In this document: in pieces, positions 12,001 through 22,995 of the stretch | Layout of the letters: every line of letters begins with the position of its first letter | Position numbering within the stretch: position 1 is the stretch's first letter | Assembly: GCA_015680685.1 (NCBI GenBank) | Contig: MNCI01015960.1 | Span: forward strand, 126,964-190,963 | Length of the DNA: 64,000 nucleotides | DNA from: Gnetum montanum | Taxonomy: Eukaryota; Streptophyta; Gnetopsida; Gnetales; Gnetaceae | Direction of reading: 5' to 3' | Translations under genes and position numbers: made by a program | Notes under the pieces: model-generated | What the model was told of the DNA's origin: nothing | The model's database searches: none | What the model saw: the letters and a program-made list of their open reading frames with translations, nothing else

Positions 12001-12720
12001 AGGGATGTGTGATCCCTAAGTTGCTTGGGATCCCATGGTGGATTCCACATGGATGGTTAATGGATTTGAGATGGTAAAAACCACTGTCGATAATTGTATG
12101 GATTAAGATTGTGTGGTAAATGGCATAGATGGGTTATAGGCCACAGTCTAGGGCATCAATTGAGTTTGATGCATGGCTATGGCTGGTGTGGGATCAGCCA
12201 TGGTAGGGTGGGAGGGACTGGAAGATGGAAGCACCATGCCCATGGAGAAAATAAAAGCATAAGGAGAAGGCTCGATGGCCTTGGGGTTGCTTATTGGAAC
12301 AACCATCCAAGATATTTTCGAGCTTAAATTCTACCCTAAATTCATCCTCCTCTTCTTGTTATTCCTTTGAGCTATGTTTGTTCTCTTCTTCCTCCATCTT
12401 AATCAATTAGGCTAAGATACCAACATAGATATCGGTCAAACGTATTTGGTCATAGGGGAAATGGATGCACTCCTTACCATTATGGTGGATGAGCTTGAAC
12501 TCCCTTTTGGCTTCTACTTCCAAATGTGGGATCAACATGCCAGCTTGTATTTTGGCACAAATGAAGTTATATTGGTCTTCATTTATGGCTACAAAATCAA
12601 GACTCTTCCCCTGCATTCAATGATAGTAGGGTCTTTGGGATCATAGACCCTCATGGCCTATTGGCTAGGACCTTCACTAGTGAAGGTAAGGGACAACTTC
12701 ATAAATTGTTGGAAAGACAT
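9050..12720 (-). pseudogene. gag-protease pseudogene of a Tat/Ogre-like Ty3/gypsy element
   Basis: Read on the minus strand, the frame opens at an ATG at 12720-12718. It is broken by many stops and shifts but keeps family landmarks. A capsid core reading MRIFPIFMIGKVLD.YHALS, followed by RGSIFSLEDL, lies around 11570-11450 and matches the usual gag pattern of a hydrophobic stretch, then D-W-Y and S-W-E-L. A protease region lies at about 9720-9360, with SFNGLRVVIKGSISLNF and ETPGFNLILEKPWL matching the G.R...G.I.L and YNLLLGRPW landmarks of Tat/Ogre proteases. Nothing resembling RT, RNase H or integrase follows, so the element was truncated or gag-pro only. Several stops sit where Gln or Trp is expected. 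The probable leader and LTR are at 13600-15000. Confidence 0.7.
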
Positions 12721-13590
12721 TTTTGCAATGCTAAAAAATGGCTTAAAACAAACTATAAAAGGCAAAAATAGACGTAAATCCCAATAGGTGGAATTTAAAA
12801 ATGATTTAAGGAAGCAAAAATGATTGAAAATGGAGCACTTTCTATAATTAGTAAGTGGGGGGTAATGGAGATTTACCCATTTACCAAAAATAGAAAGTTA
12901 AGAAAGTTGGTGTTAAGCCTCTTCCATGTTGGCCTCCTAACTACCTCTACACTGGGTATGGCAAGGGGGGAAAGAAGGAGATGAGATAGTGGGAATCTCA
13001 CACCTTCTAATCCAATGTTGATGGAGGGGGGGTGGGGGTGGAAAGGTTGAAAACCAAAGAGGAAAGTTAGTGTTTTTCCACCAAAACTAGTTTTAGAAAG
13101 TTGCCAATTTTCTTAGCTTGGAAAGATGGGGGGGAAGCCAACTTCTTAAAGTTTGATAGTTTTTGGAAGGGTTGCACCACCAACTTTAAAAACTGAAAAA
13201 AAAAAAAGAAATTGACAGTAAAAAGAAAAAGGGAAAGGTCTCAATGTTGTCTTTGGGCTAAAAACATTCATAGCAATTGTTGTGAAAACTCACCATCCAA
13301 CCACCTACAACTTCTACGTTATAGTTTTGATCACAAGGAAGAAGGGGCAATGTTGATTTTTGAAGGTTTTGGTGGAATGCCAACATTAGCCTTGAAATTC
13401 ATAGCAACTACCATGAAAATCTTAAGAACCCAAGCACCTACAACTTCCACACTAGGCTTCAATTATAGGAGGATGGATTGCAACATTGTTTGATGTAAAT
13501 ATTTTAAGGTTTTGAAGCAACAAATTGCAAATTCCAGGATGACAAGCAACGTTGGCAATGATGATCATAGGATTGGACAGAGAAATTAGG
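12721..13590 (-). other. Untranslated leader of the minus-strand element, with a 131-bp tandem duplication
   Basis: No coding sequence is recognised. Two copies of a block beginning TTCATAGCAA and containing CACCTACAACTTC.AC occur at about 13267 and 13398, a period of 131. The plus strand has G-rich runs near 13027-13040 and 13126. A stretch near 13575-13600 reads, on the minus strand, TTGACACTAGAAGGAGGGCC. This resembles the LTR/primer-site junction of some plant gypsy elements and would fit an LTR ending just above it. Confidence 0.4.
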
Positions 13591-13599
13591 CAAAGGCCC

Positions 13600-15000
13600 T
13601 CCTTCTAGTGTCAAGAAAATTGTTACAACCAAAAAAATCGATCGCTGGAGAAACTGATAGATTTGGCATAGTAGCTTCAACCCATAATCCCCAGGGCCAC
13701 TAATAAAATTGAATTCAAGGTGCCCTAGCTAATCTGGCAAATCAACCAAGGACTTGTGAAATGTGAAACAAGGAATTGAGAAAATATAATGCAAAAAATT
13801 TACATATCTATGAAATTAAATGTAGATTGCACACAAAATGAAAAGGTTCAGCTTTATTCCAAATAATAAGAATGAGTTTCAAAAATGTGTATAAAAAATG
13901 CTTATGAGAGCAAAGGGGGTTTATTGATGCAAGAGTTCAAAGCTTGTTGAAGCTAATGCAATCTACTCCACGATCCAAGTGCTAAGCCACTCCTAATGCT
14001 TTCGAATCTCCTCTACTACAACTTTAGATCTACAAATTGGGTCCCTGCTAGGAGGTAAGAAAAGTGGGGAATCTGGCTATCAAAGTGCTACATGCTAGGG
14101 GTTGGAAATCCCAAGAATGCAACATTGACACCAAAAATCCACAAGTCTCAAGGAGGTTGCAAAGGGGGTTTGCAGGGTTACAATGTTTTCACACTAGGGT
14201 TCAAGAGAATGTAAGTGTGGTAACTTGCAAGAACTCTTGAGTGCTTGAAAATGTCCAAGTGTGGAACCATAAACAAATTGTTGATTGTGAAAATTTGCTA
14301 AACAGTCTCAAGATTATGAAACCTTGAGAAAAATTGTTGAACTACAATAATGTGTGTATGAAAAAAGTTGTTAAACCTGTAAATGGTATTTGAGGCTAGT
14401 TTTTATAGATTTTGTTGGATCATGAATGCTGTTGCAAATTGGCTATAATTTAACTACAAACTCTTATCTTGTACAAGTGAGATGGATGCCCGAATTTGGA
14501 GGGTTACCATATATAGTAAGTGCCTTCCCCCCATGGTCATTCCATTTACTATAAATAGTAATGAGGGCACACCTTTTAGGCTGAAGATAGATCTTTCATG
14601 CTAAGCCTTCTACCATCCTTACTGGAGTGGTTGGTTAATGTTGGAGTGCATGAAGTGTTGAAATCTAGCTTTTGTGGTTGCTACCTTGGGGGCATGCAGT
14701 TTCCACNCAAAAGGCATTTTTGACCTTCCCAAGCCCGAATATAAACACTAGGTGACTTTTTTCAATTAGGGAATGAGGCTTTGACCACTTATGAGGCATT
14801 TTTCAATCCCAAAAGTATGGAACATGTGAGATTGCCCCTCATGGATTGCAATCTTTAAATTTACAATGAAATTTTGCCTTGAGTTTCATGGGGTGAAAGC
14901 TACATGATGAAAATTAGCTATAATATACAAAATTTTGTGGTGTTTTAGAAATCAGGGATAACCTTTATAAGGTTTACATCAATGGCTTGGTATGATGGTA
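13600..15000 (-). mobile_element. Probable LTR of the minus-strand gag-pro element
   Basis: The block is non-coding and lies upstream of gag on the minus strand. It carries a TATA-like sequence (TATAAAAA on the minus strand, 14400-14407) and ends next to a primer-site-like sequence near 13590. Its upper boundary is set only by the start of plus-strand integrase coding at about 15020. I could not find a partner LTR in the window, so both ends are approximate. One ambiguous base (N) is at 14707. Confidence 0.35.
14400..14407 (-). promoter_or_regulatory. TATA-like box in the probable minus-strand LTR
   Basis: TCTATAAAAACTAG is read on the minus strand, about 800 bases upstream of the LTR/leader junction. 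The position is plausible for U3/R but is supported by sequence match only. Confidence 0.35.
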
Positions 15001-15019
15001 CATGCCTAATGTTGATCAA

Positions 15020-16110
15020 CTATCGATCCTTTAAGATGCTCATGAGGGCCCTTGCAAGAGCCATTACATAGGAAGAAGGATGATCATAAAAATCTTCATG
15101 GTAAGATATTACTAACCAACAATCTTCAAAGATGTCCATCAATTTTCCTATTTTTACAAGAGATGCCAAAGAGATGGAGGAATGACCATATAAATGGAAG
15201 GGCCCCAATAGTGGATCCAACCACTAGAGCCTTTTAATCTTTGGAGCATTAACTTCATAATGTCTATCAACCCCATGTCCAATGAAAAGGCATACATCAT
15301 CATAGCTATTGACTATTGCACCAAGTAGGTCGAAGCTGTAGCCGCCACTAATTGTTCATCCTCTATTGCAGCATAGTTTGTTCAACAAAATGTGGTAATA
15401 GGCTTGGTGTACCAATGACACTTATTTCTGATAATGGAACTCATTTCAAAGGTGCTACCTTTCAAAAACTAATGCAATGCTTAAGGGTGGAACATAAATT
15501 AACATCTCCCTATCACCCCCTAAGCTAATGGTTGAGCTAAAGTTACTAATAGGGAAATAACTAGAATACTAATATGGACTATTAGTAAATATAGAAAAGA
15601 CTAGACCACAAAACTCAATGATGCTTTATGGGCCTATCAATCTACCTAGAAACTTCCTATTGGTTATTCTCCCTATGAGTTAGTGTACAAAAAATTACCA
15701 ACCCTTCCAATCCAAGCTTAGCTCCATATACTTTCCATGGTTTGTGAACTTGACCTCAATCTAAGTCTAGCACAAAAAAAAAACATTTAATGATATTGAA
15801 TGTGCTAGAAAAAATTTAATAAGTAGTCATATTAATGAATGAGGTGCATAAGGCACATGTCAAACAACACCATGACTTACACATAACAAAAGTTAAATTC
15901 TAACTAGGAGATAAGGTTCTATACTAGAACCCCATGCATGTACAAGAATGAACAAAATTTCAAATGCTATGAGAAGGATCTTAGATCATTCGTACAACTT
16001 TTCCTTTCAAGGCCATGATAATTTACCATCCTTTAGGCCTAGAGAAAAGATTGCTAGTCAACATCCAATAGATAAACCCTTTCTTGGAAATTCACATAAC
16101 TAGTAACATG
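15020..16110 (+). pseudogene. Integrase pseudogene of an Athila/Tat-type gypsy element
   Basis: Plus-strand translation across two frames gives the landmarks of a retroviral-type integrase. The zinc-binding remnant AHEGPCKSHY..., with a YKRCQRDG near 15040-15180, comes first. The first catalytic Asp follows in AIDYCTK (about 15305), then the second in LISDNGTHFKGATFQKLM (about 15420). The block HKLTSPYHP then leads to the Gly/Ala-rich loop where the catalytic Glu codon should be; here it reads AAA (Lys). A Trp expected after CTK is a TAG stop. A C-terminal part (HDLHITKVKF, GDKVLY) runs to about 15930. It is broken by frameshifts and stops. The 5' part of pol is missing because the sequence changes to the minus-strand element at about 15010. 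Confidence 0.75.
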
Positions 16111-18059
16111 AACACCTCCATAGATACATAGGAACATTCTATTTTTTTGGATCTTTTTCTTTTAAAATAGTCATGGGGAAGATGGCCACCCATGTTAACA
16201 TTCTGTGTAAGCTATTCAATTTTTCCAACTTTTTTTTTACACTGTTCTTCATATGTTTTCAATTTTCTTAAATATTTTACAATTTCTTTTATATATTTTA
16301 CTATGTTTATGTTCTCGTGTGTTTTTTTTTTTTCATCTTATTATTTCATTCATCAGGAATCTTGAGTTTTTTCCATCGCTGCTACTACTTTTAAAAGTTC
16401 ATTAGTATAATATTTAAAGTTATGATTAATTGTTAAATGACTAGATTTCATCTTGGGATTATGTCCTTGATTAAAAAATTATTAATTTTATGATAATATT
16501 AGGTAGTGAGTGCATAACATTCATCTATTCCTCCCAACTCTATGAAGCTCTTCATCATGAAAGCATGAGATCCTTCCATAATTAAAACTTAAAAAGTAAT
16601 CATTAATCTTGTTACTTAATAAACTTTGAATAGATTAAGTGGGAATGGACAAGGGTGTGACTTCAAGAAAATTTTTCATTTGTTATACCCACCTTCTTTC
16701 TTGAGTTTTATGATTTTTTCCATTCGCCTCTCACCACTCCTACCATCAACTATAACAAGAAGCATGTCTTTGCATGGTGTGGTTTCCATAATTAAAAAAA
16801 GATAACCAAAACACATGGGAATTCAAAGCACACATATTAGACAAAATAATGGGCTACAAGTGCTGGTTATGGGGTTGGAAAGACATGTACTTGGACCTAA
16901 AGATACCTCTCTACTTAGGGTGCTTCCTATCTTCCTACTTCTCTTTTCTTCTTCTCTTGGAGTGGTGCTTGTTCTTTGGGAATAGTTATGAATTCTTGAT
17001 TTTTGAAGGATCAACATATGACAATGTGAATTCATTGAATGTGGATGGACTTGGTCCTAACTGAGGATGGGATAATATCATATCATCTTAATCACAAGTT
17101 CTATAAGGATTTCATGTGATCAAAATGACACAATCTCTTACAACTCTCTCCCTTCCATCATCCTAACCTCATCATCGACCATCTCACTACCTCCTATCAT
17201 GGTCAATTGATGTGTCTATTCTAGCATATGGCATAATCCTATGATTATCCCTCATGTGGATTCAATTTTTTACTTCCAAAGACCATTAATTATCCTTGGT
17301 ACCTACAGACTTCTTGGACATTAATGGCAAGAGGCTACTTTGGGAAGGATCCACTTGCATATCCCTTAATCTTTTCAAGTTAAACTTGCTATCTCTAGGT
17401 CATTTTTGCAATCAATCTTATCACTTTATCCTCTAAATATCTAGTTTTTCTTTCTTTTGGCATTATTTACTCATCCAAATCCAATCCAACTCTCCCAATG
17501 AACTTAAAATCCTCTTCCATGTTTTTGCCATCCTTTTATGCTTTTCTGGCTTCCATTGGGCTCTTGTTTTATTTTCAAACTCTTTTGAAATTCTTAATTT
17601 TCATTTTGAGAAAAATTGACTCAAACAACTACATTGACAAATCCTTGTTGATGTAACTGGATTCATCAATGTAGCCCCGTCGATGCATCCTCATCGATGC
17701 AACTTAAAAAAATCTATATATAGTTGCAACACTTAGACAATTTTTCATCATTTGGTCATAAACGAAAGAGAGTTTTTGAATTTTTCAAAGTCAAAACACC
17801 TCCCAAGTGCCATAACTCATACACTGCTAACATGATTTTCCCTATTCTTTGATTCTCATGCTACTAAAGATAAGCTTTTCGTCATGGGGGCCATGAACCT
17901 TTGGTTTTTTCTAGAAATTTTTTCTAACTGGCCAAGGTTTACCCATTAAAATAATATTAACTACCAAGATCACAAATAAGCCTATTTATAACCCAATCTA
18001 ATAAGAAAGGTATCAAAAGGGCTAAGGGTTATAAAGTAAAATGCTAATCCTAGGTTATG
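16111..18059 (+). mobile_element. Post-integrase internal region of the same gypsy element
   Basis: AGTCATGGGGAAGATGGCCA at 16170 matches AGTCATGGGGGAGATGGCCA at 27208, so it marks the same position after pol in the two elements. The block at about 17290-17430 (ACAGACTTCTTGGACATTAA, GGCAAGAGGCTACTTTGGGA, then CATTTTTGCAATC) is homologous to 28150-28275 and to the minus strand of the right edge. No intact reading frame was found. A U3-like cluster with GTCGATGCATC and ATCGATGCAAC plus TATATATAG lies at about 17640-17720. A GTCATGGGGG tract recurs at about 17883. Confidence 0.6.
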
Positions 18060-19720
18060 CTTATGATCACAGAGGGTACCAAAGAGAGGACCTCAAGCGT
18101 GAGGGTCTTCCCAACCCATGGAAAAGCACCCAAGAGGAGGAAGGAACCAACAATAATCACAACAACCCCAAGAGCCCACAATCAAAGTAACCCATGCAAT
18201 GGGATCTCTTCGAGAGGAGCTTAAAGTGGAATCTCTCTGACAGATTCTCATTGTGGAGATCAACCAGTCTAGGCAAGATGAAGCTTCTAGGCCAAGGCCT
18301 TATCTTGAAGTTACCCTCACAGAGACCTGCTTGGAGAGGATAAGGTCTAAGGAGATTTAGAGTTCCATTCTCCAAGAACTGAACTTTGGATCCTTGTTGG
18401 AGTTGGCACCTAAATACATTTGCATCGAATTACAAAGGTCTCCCATGTGGCCCATTCTCTCCACTTATGAAGAATGGTACATGGGGGAGACCTACTTATT
18501 TTGGAACAATCAACAAGAAGATGCATTAGTAAAAATCAAAGACATCACTATCTTCTACTCAGTTGAGGCCATTGTGGAGGTCCTTCATTTGCCTAACACT
18601 GGAACAAAGTTGGAAAAGATCTCAATCCAAGTAGACCTCAAGGCCAAAGAGAAATGAATCTAACTTTACTACAGAGTAGACTATAAGAAGTACGGTGCAC
18701 TCATGAAGATACAGTGTGCCTATTTCAAAATTATGGCCTATCACTTGAACCTAATGGTGAGGCTACGTAAGGTAATAGCCTTCTCTACTCGTGCATGTGC
18801 TTCTCTATGCAACTAATTCTCCTATCAACCTTCCGTAACTTATCTATTTGAAGATAGAGAAGCACTTCAAGGAGAATAAGAAGGGAAAAAAGACACTTCC
18901 TTTTTCATGTCTCATTAGAAAACTATGCAAAAGTGGAGGCATAACATGCTACACCAACAACATGATTTGTCATGCTCCTATCACATTATGGTATTAGCCA
19001 AGCTGTAGGAAGAGGAGAGGCCACCACTACCACCACCTATAGGAGAACTCACACTAGAGGTGCCTGTAGCTACAGAAAAGGCTTTGAAAACTTCATGAGT
19101 AGTAGTTACAGCAACAAGAAAGCTCAATAGGTGGTGGAAAGCCATTAGTTTATCATACAGCCCTAAGCCCTATTAATGAGGTCACCAGGATCATTAGTTG
19201 GTTGGACCAAGAAGCCACCTCACTATTCTCAGCATAGGGGAACTAGGCACCCATGAGGTCAAATCCAAGTGCCAGAGAGATCATGATGTCCATCCCTAGA
19301 TAAACATTCCCAGAGTTCTCAGGGAATGTCATGAATTTTTTTTATCAGATTGGAGAAGGATGAAGCAGTGACTATCCTAGTCATGTAGCATAAAGGCTAG
19401 GAGATAGTAGTGGAAGTGATGGCTAAAAGGATATTTAAAGCCCCTGAATGCTCCTGTAGAAACCGTACCAAAAATTGGTGCAATGATGAACATCTAGATG
19501 TTCGCAGGAGCAAGAAGTGGCTAGTTAAGCATCGTCTAACACAAAGAAATTTTGGAAAAACTAGTGGGAGCCTAACAAACCACTTCTAGAGATCTTTGAT
19601 CTTCCAAATGAAATCACTACTACCCAATCAGAGCTTTTTAAGAAAAAGGTATTAAATCCCAAATCCTAATGATAAAGAGAAGAAGTCAATGAAGGAGCCA
19701 TCGTGACTAGGAATATGAAG
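18060..19720 (+). pseudogene. Extra-ORF pseudogene (putative plant transposon protein type) between pol and LTR
   Basis: A plus-strand coding relic between integrase and the 3' LTR, in the position of the env-like or extra ORF of Athila/Tat elements. The best stretch (18370-18780) includes WNNQQEDALVKIKDITIFYS and VEAIVEVLHLPNTG, which fit the V.[RK]...I.F....I...L.LP pattern of these proteins. It then has LYYRVDYKKYGALMKIQCAYFK. Stops and shifts break it before and after. The function of such ORFs is not known. Downstream, about 250 bases of AT-rich sequence lead to the LTR at 19975. Confidence 0.5.
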
Positions 19721-19974
19721 CTACATTGTGCTTTACCATTTTTCCTTGTTTTATTTTGTTCTTTTAAATTGTCAAATTGTATCAATCATGCAATGCATGG
19801 TAATTTTGTAAATACCACCACAATATGGCATTCAAAGCTAAGTTAGCAATGTATATAAGTAGTCATGTTAAAGTCTGAATACACCTCACAATTTTGTAAA
19901 GAACTCTATCCTTCTTTTGTTTTAACTCAAGGATAAGTATCTAGTCAATTGTGGAAGTATCATAAAATCCATTA

Positions 19975-20830
19975 AGTCAAATGATGTGATATCATATCTA
20001 CAAGATTGTAGCTTTGCTTATGTCATTGTAGATATGATGTAGTGGGTATTGGTCATGATTATAAATACAAATGCACCATTGCATCATTGAAATAAATTTT
20101 GTGTAACACTCAATGAAATTCTTACAGTTTCTTTCCATGAGTTACACTTAGAGTTAAAGTTAGAAGTGAATGCATGCAATGTGGTAACTAACAATTTTAC
20201 GAAGTCTTTATTCAAGTGGATCGTACCTAGATACAATTCATGATCAGTAATAAAGATTGAGATTATTTCTCACCATTGTAGCATCTCACTTAGTTTACTT
20301 TTATTTGCTAATATGTTTACTTTGATTCAATTTGTTACATTTTCTAAGTACTTTACTTTTCCAATATTCATTAGTAATGTAGGATAAGTACGATTGATTT
20401 TGAGTGTTAAGTGTAATCATTTGGTAACCCAGTAGTAACTTCACTTGATTCACTTAGTAGTGGATTCATTTGGTAATCCCAGTAATGGTTACATAAGCCT
20501 AAGATGTGTATGGCAAGGTAGGAATGGATGCTTATCGCCATAAGCTAGGATAGGTTACATGTTTACTAGCATTTAGAATTAGACTTTATTCTCACTTTCA
20601 TTATGGAAACACTTAGGATTCACTTAAGCCCACAACATCATGATATCATATACCTTACTATGAGCAAAACCACACTACTTGCACTTCACTAACTCAATGT
20701 GAGAAGACAATGATCATGAATCAACTATTAACCACTAGCATACTTACATAGTCCATCTACAGATTATGATATGATCACATGTGAACACTTGTGACTTGTA
20801 TGGTAGAGTGTCGGAATACCTAATCATTCA
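19975..20830 (+). mobile_element. Old LTR related to the solo LTR at 25515-26404
   Basis: In order, this stretch shares with the solo LTR (read in its own orientation) a TATA box, TTTATTCAAGTG, AATAAAGATTGAGATTA, GGTAACCCAGTAGTAAC, GGATGCTTATCGC, and the terminal TGTATGGTAGAGTGTCGGAATACC. The usual CTCATCA end is decayed to ATCATTCA. It is more diverged than the other LTRs and is probably the 3' LTR of the element that begins, truncated, at 15020. Its left border is approximate. Confidence 0.65.
20060..20067 (+). promoter_or_regulatory. TATA box of the old LTR
   Basis: TATAAATA at the position equivalent to the TATA boxes of the LTRs at 22126 and 28989. A GTGATATCAT element lies about 70 bases upstream. 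Confidence 0.5.
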
Positions 20831-21067
20831 TTAATAAATATGATTGAAAGATGAGAATAAGTGATTTGGGTTTGACAAGATGGTAGTGTAGTTAAACTAA
20901 CCAATTACATAAAATTTTTAAGGTTGCAACAAAGACTATTAATGATGCTTGTAGTCAAACTAGTGGATAACATAAAGCTTTTTAGGTGGGTAGTTAGAAG
21001 CTTTGTATCCAAGCTTGAAAGCTAAAATAGTGTTTCTAGCTCCCAAGAAGTTTTAAAATACTTTCAA
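20831..21067. other. Short spacer, nothing recognised
   Basis: AT-rich DNA between the old LTR and the minus-strand gag relic. Confidence 0.4.
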
Positions 21068-21935
21068 TTATTGATTATCTAGATGCATAGTGAATAGATC
21101 ACTTTCCACTACTATCTTACCCTTATCTATTAGATCTTGGATATCATCTTTCACATTCTTACAATTCTTTGTATCATGACTAATGGTCTCACGATAATAA
21201 TAATATTTCAGGTAGTAATACCACTTAGGCATCTTAGGATCACCTTCTTGTCTATAATAAGGATCCATAGCTATAAGTTAAATGCAATGGTAATGTGTCC
21301 TTACTTGATCAAAAACCTACTTCCTCTTAAGATGAGCATCCCTAAGAATATTGTTAAGAAGTACAAAGTACCTCATGGATATCTTAGTGTATTGATCTCT
21401 ATTTCTTTGAGGTCTGCATTGCTGAGTGGAAGATGAAGTAGTTGAAGAAGCATTTTTTATCCCTTATTAAAATAAGAAACAACCTAACAAGTTGGTTGTT
21501 CCTTTTCTTGTTTTGTAGCCTTGTTAGCTTTGTTATAGATTAACAAGAATTCTTGGTCACCATGTTGAAGAGTAGCTCCTTCAATGCATCTAGTGACCAA
21601 GAAAGGATCATTTAGAAAATGAGGCTTAAGATAAGACATCCTTTTCTAAATATAATTAATTACTACAACTTCAAAAATGTCTTGTAAGTGGCATTTATCC
21701 AAATGATACAAAAGTTTAGTTTATGCTATTGTCCATCAATAGATGAATTTATTAATTGGCTCATTTGAAGCTTACTTAATAGCTATGAAGGAGATTACAC
21801 CTGTACTCTAAGGAATGTTAAACTTGAAATGTTTTATGAAGGTTATGAGAAGCTACTCTAGAGAGATAATAGACCATTAAGGACCTATAGCATTCTAGAG
21901 CCCTTCGAGAAAGAGAGTTGAAAAAGAATCTTAGA
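21068..21935 (-). pseudogene. gypsy gag fragment
   Basis: The minus-strand frame 21268-21068 reads KYYYYRETISHDTKNCKNVK followed by DDIQDLIDKGKI. This is the C.YH...H.T..C..LK..I..LI..G degenerate zinc-knuckle block of plant gypsy gag proteins. Above it, at about 21870-21640, another frame has RALE.YRSLMVYYLS and a HWWTIA stretch, as in the capsid core. Frames are broken. It is cut off on the right by the 5' LTR of the plus-strand element at 22033, so it is older than that insertion. Confidence 0.55.
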
Positions 21936-22046
21936 CTGATGTAAGGATAAAGGGCAAGAGCATGCATTGATTCTTGAATGTAATCACATGATTCATGGGA
22001 TCTGCTAGTTTGTCATTGTATTTTGTAAAGGATGATAATGAAATTC

Positions 22047-22111
22047 CCGCGATATCGTGTCCACCGCGATATTGCGTCTTCCCCTGCGATATCACGTACA
22101 CGATATTGCAG
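22047..22111 (+). promoter_or_regulatory. Cluster of four palindromic GCGATATCGC-like modules
   Basis: GATATC or GATATT cores start at 22051, 22068, 22088 and 22102, each in a CG-rich palindromic context. The cluster ends about 15 bases before the TATA box. The position suggests U3 promoter elements; binding of a factor is not shown. Confidence 0.5.
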
Positions 22112-22125
22112 TGCGTCGTCAAATC

Positions 22126-22133
22126 TATAAATA
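22126..22133 (+). promoter_or_regulatory. LTR TATA box
   Basis: TATAAATA in the context AAATCTATAAATAAGAGGCG, conserved in the three closest LTRs of this family. Confidence 0.7.
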
Positions 22134-22302
22134 AGAGGCGGCTCTCCCTTATTTGGAAGTTTAGGCCTAGACCGTAGTGAAACTCTGGTAGTTTTACCTC
22201 TCTAGAGATAGAATAATTTCCATGTGCCCGCAGTAGGAACTCCAAAGTGAACAGATCTTTATTCGAGCAAATATTGTACTTGAACACAAGTTTGTGTACG
22301 GA

Positions 22303-22308
22303 AATAAA
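22303..22308 (+). terminator. LTR polyadenylation signal candidate
   Basis: AATAAA followed by GATGAACTT, conserved in the LTR copies, 170-180 bases downstream of the TATA box. It fits the end of the R region. Confidence 0.5.
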
Positions 22309-22852
22309 GATGAACTTCTTAGATAAACCTTGCAGTGCATGGACTAAGCTAGATAGGAATTTATTTACTATTATTTATTTTTTATCATTTAAATGATTTC
22401 TTAGTTGATTAAATCTTTCTCAACCCTTCTCTCCTAGTTAAGTGCATTCAGTACGACCGCTTCGAGCACGTGCGTTATGCTTGGTAATCCTAGCAACGAC
22501 TAGCGTTTGGTAACCAAGGTTGCATTGGTTCAAGTTGTGAATGGTAAGTGAGAATGAATACTGATGCTAGGTTAATTAAGGCTTAGTTAGTTAGTTAAAG
22601 TTAGTTAATTAGTCTCTTCACCCTTCACCTCTTCAGCATAGGAGATAAAACATAAAAGACTATAAAAATCACATACCTCAAACTTACTTAACCATACAAC
22701 CGTGACAAATATAAGTATGGGAAGACATTGAATGATTAACCTTAAGTGTTACATAAGGTGTGTAGGCACTTAGTCTACGAAGTTTGACCGGATTACGCGT
22801 GTAATGCTTGTATTCGTATGGTTGAGTGTAGGGGTACCTTGCCACTCATCAT

Positions 22853-22870
22853 TGGCGTCGTTGCCAGGGG
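22853..22870 (+). promoter_or_regulatory. Primer binding site, tRNA-Asp type
   Basis: TGGCGTCGTTGCCAGGGG starts two bases after the LTR end. It differs at only two positions from TGGCGCCGTTGCCGGGG, the complement of a plant tRNA-Asp 3' end, the usual Athila-type primer. Confidence 0.8.
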
Positions 22871-22995
22871 CTAAGTGTTTGTGTGCTAAGTTGAACATAG
22901 GAGATCACTCACATCGCTGGGAGCTTAAAAGAACCCTTAGGGTTAATTAAACAAAAAATTATATAACGGTTAATCAACACACCAAATAAGAAACA

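Larger units (their letters stand above)
22033..22851 (+). mobile_element. 5' LTR (819 bp)
   Basis: It starts TGATAATG and ends GCCACTCATCA, giving TG...CA termini. It contains four GATATY modules, a TATA box, an AATAAA in the R region and a tail shared with all other LTRs of the family. It is 54 bases longer than its 3' partner, and the extra length is in the module cluster. Confidence 0.85.
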
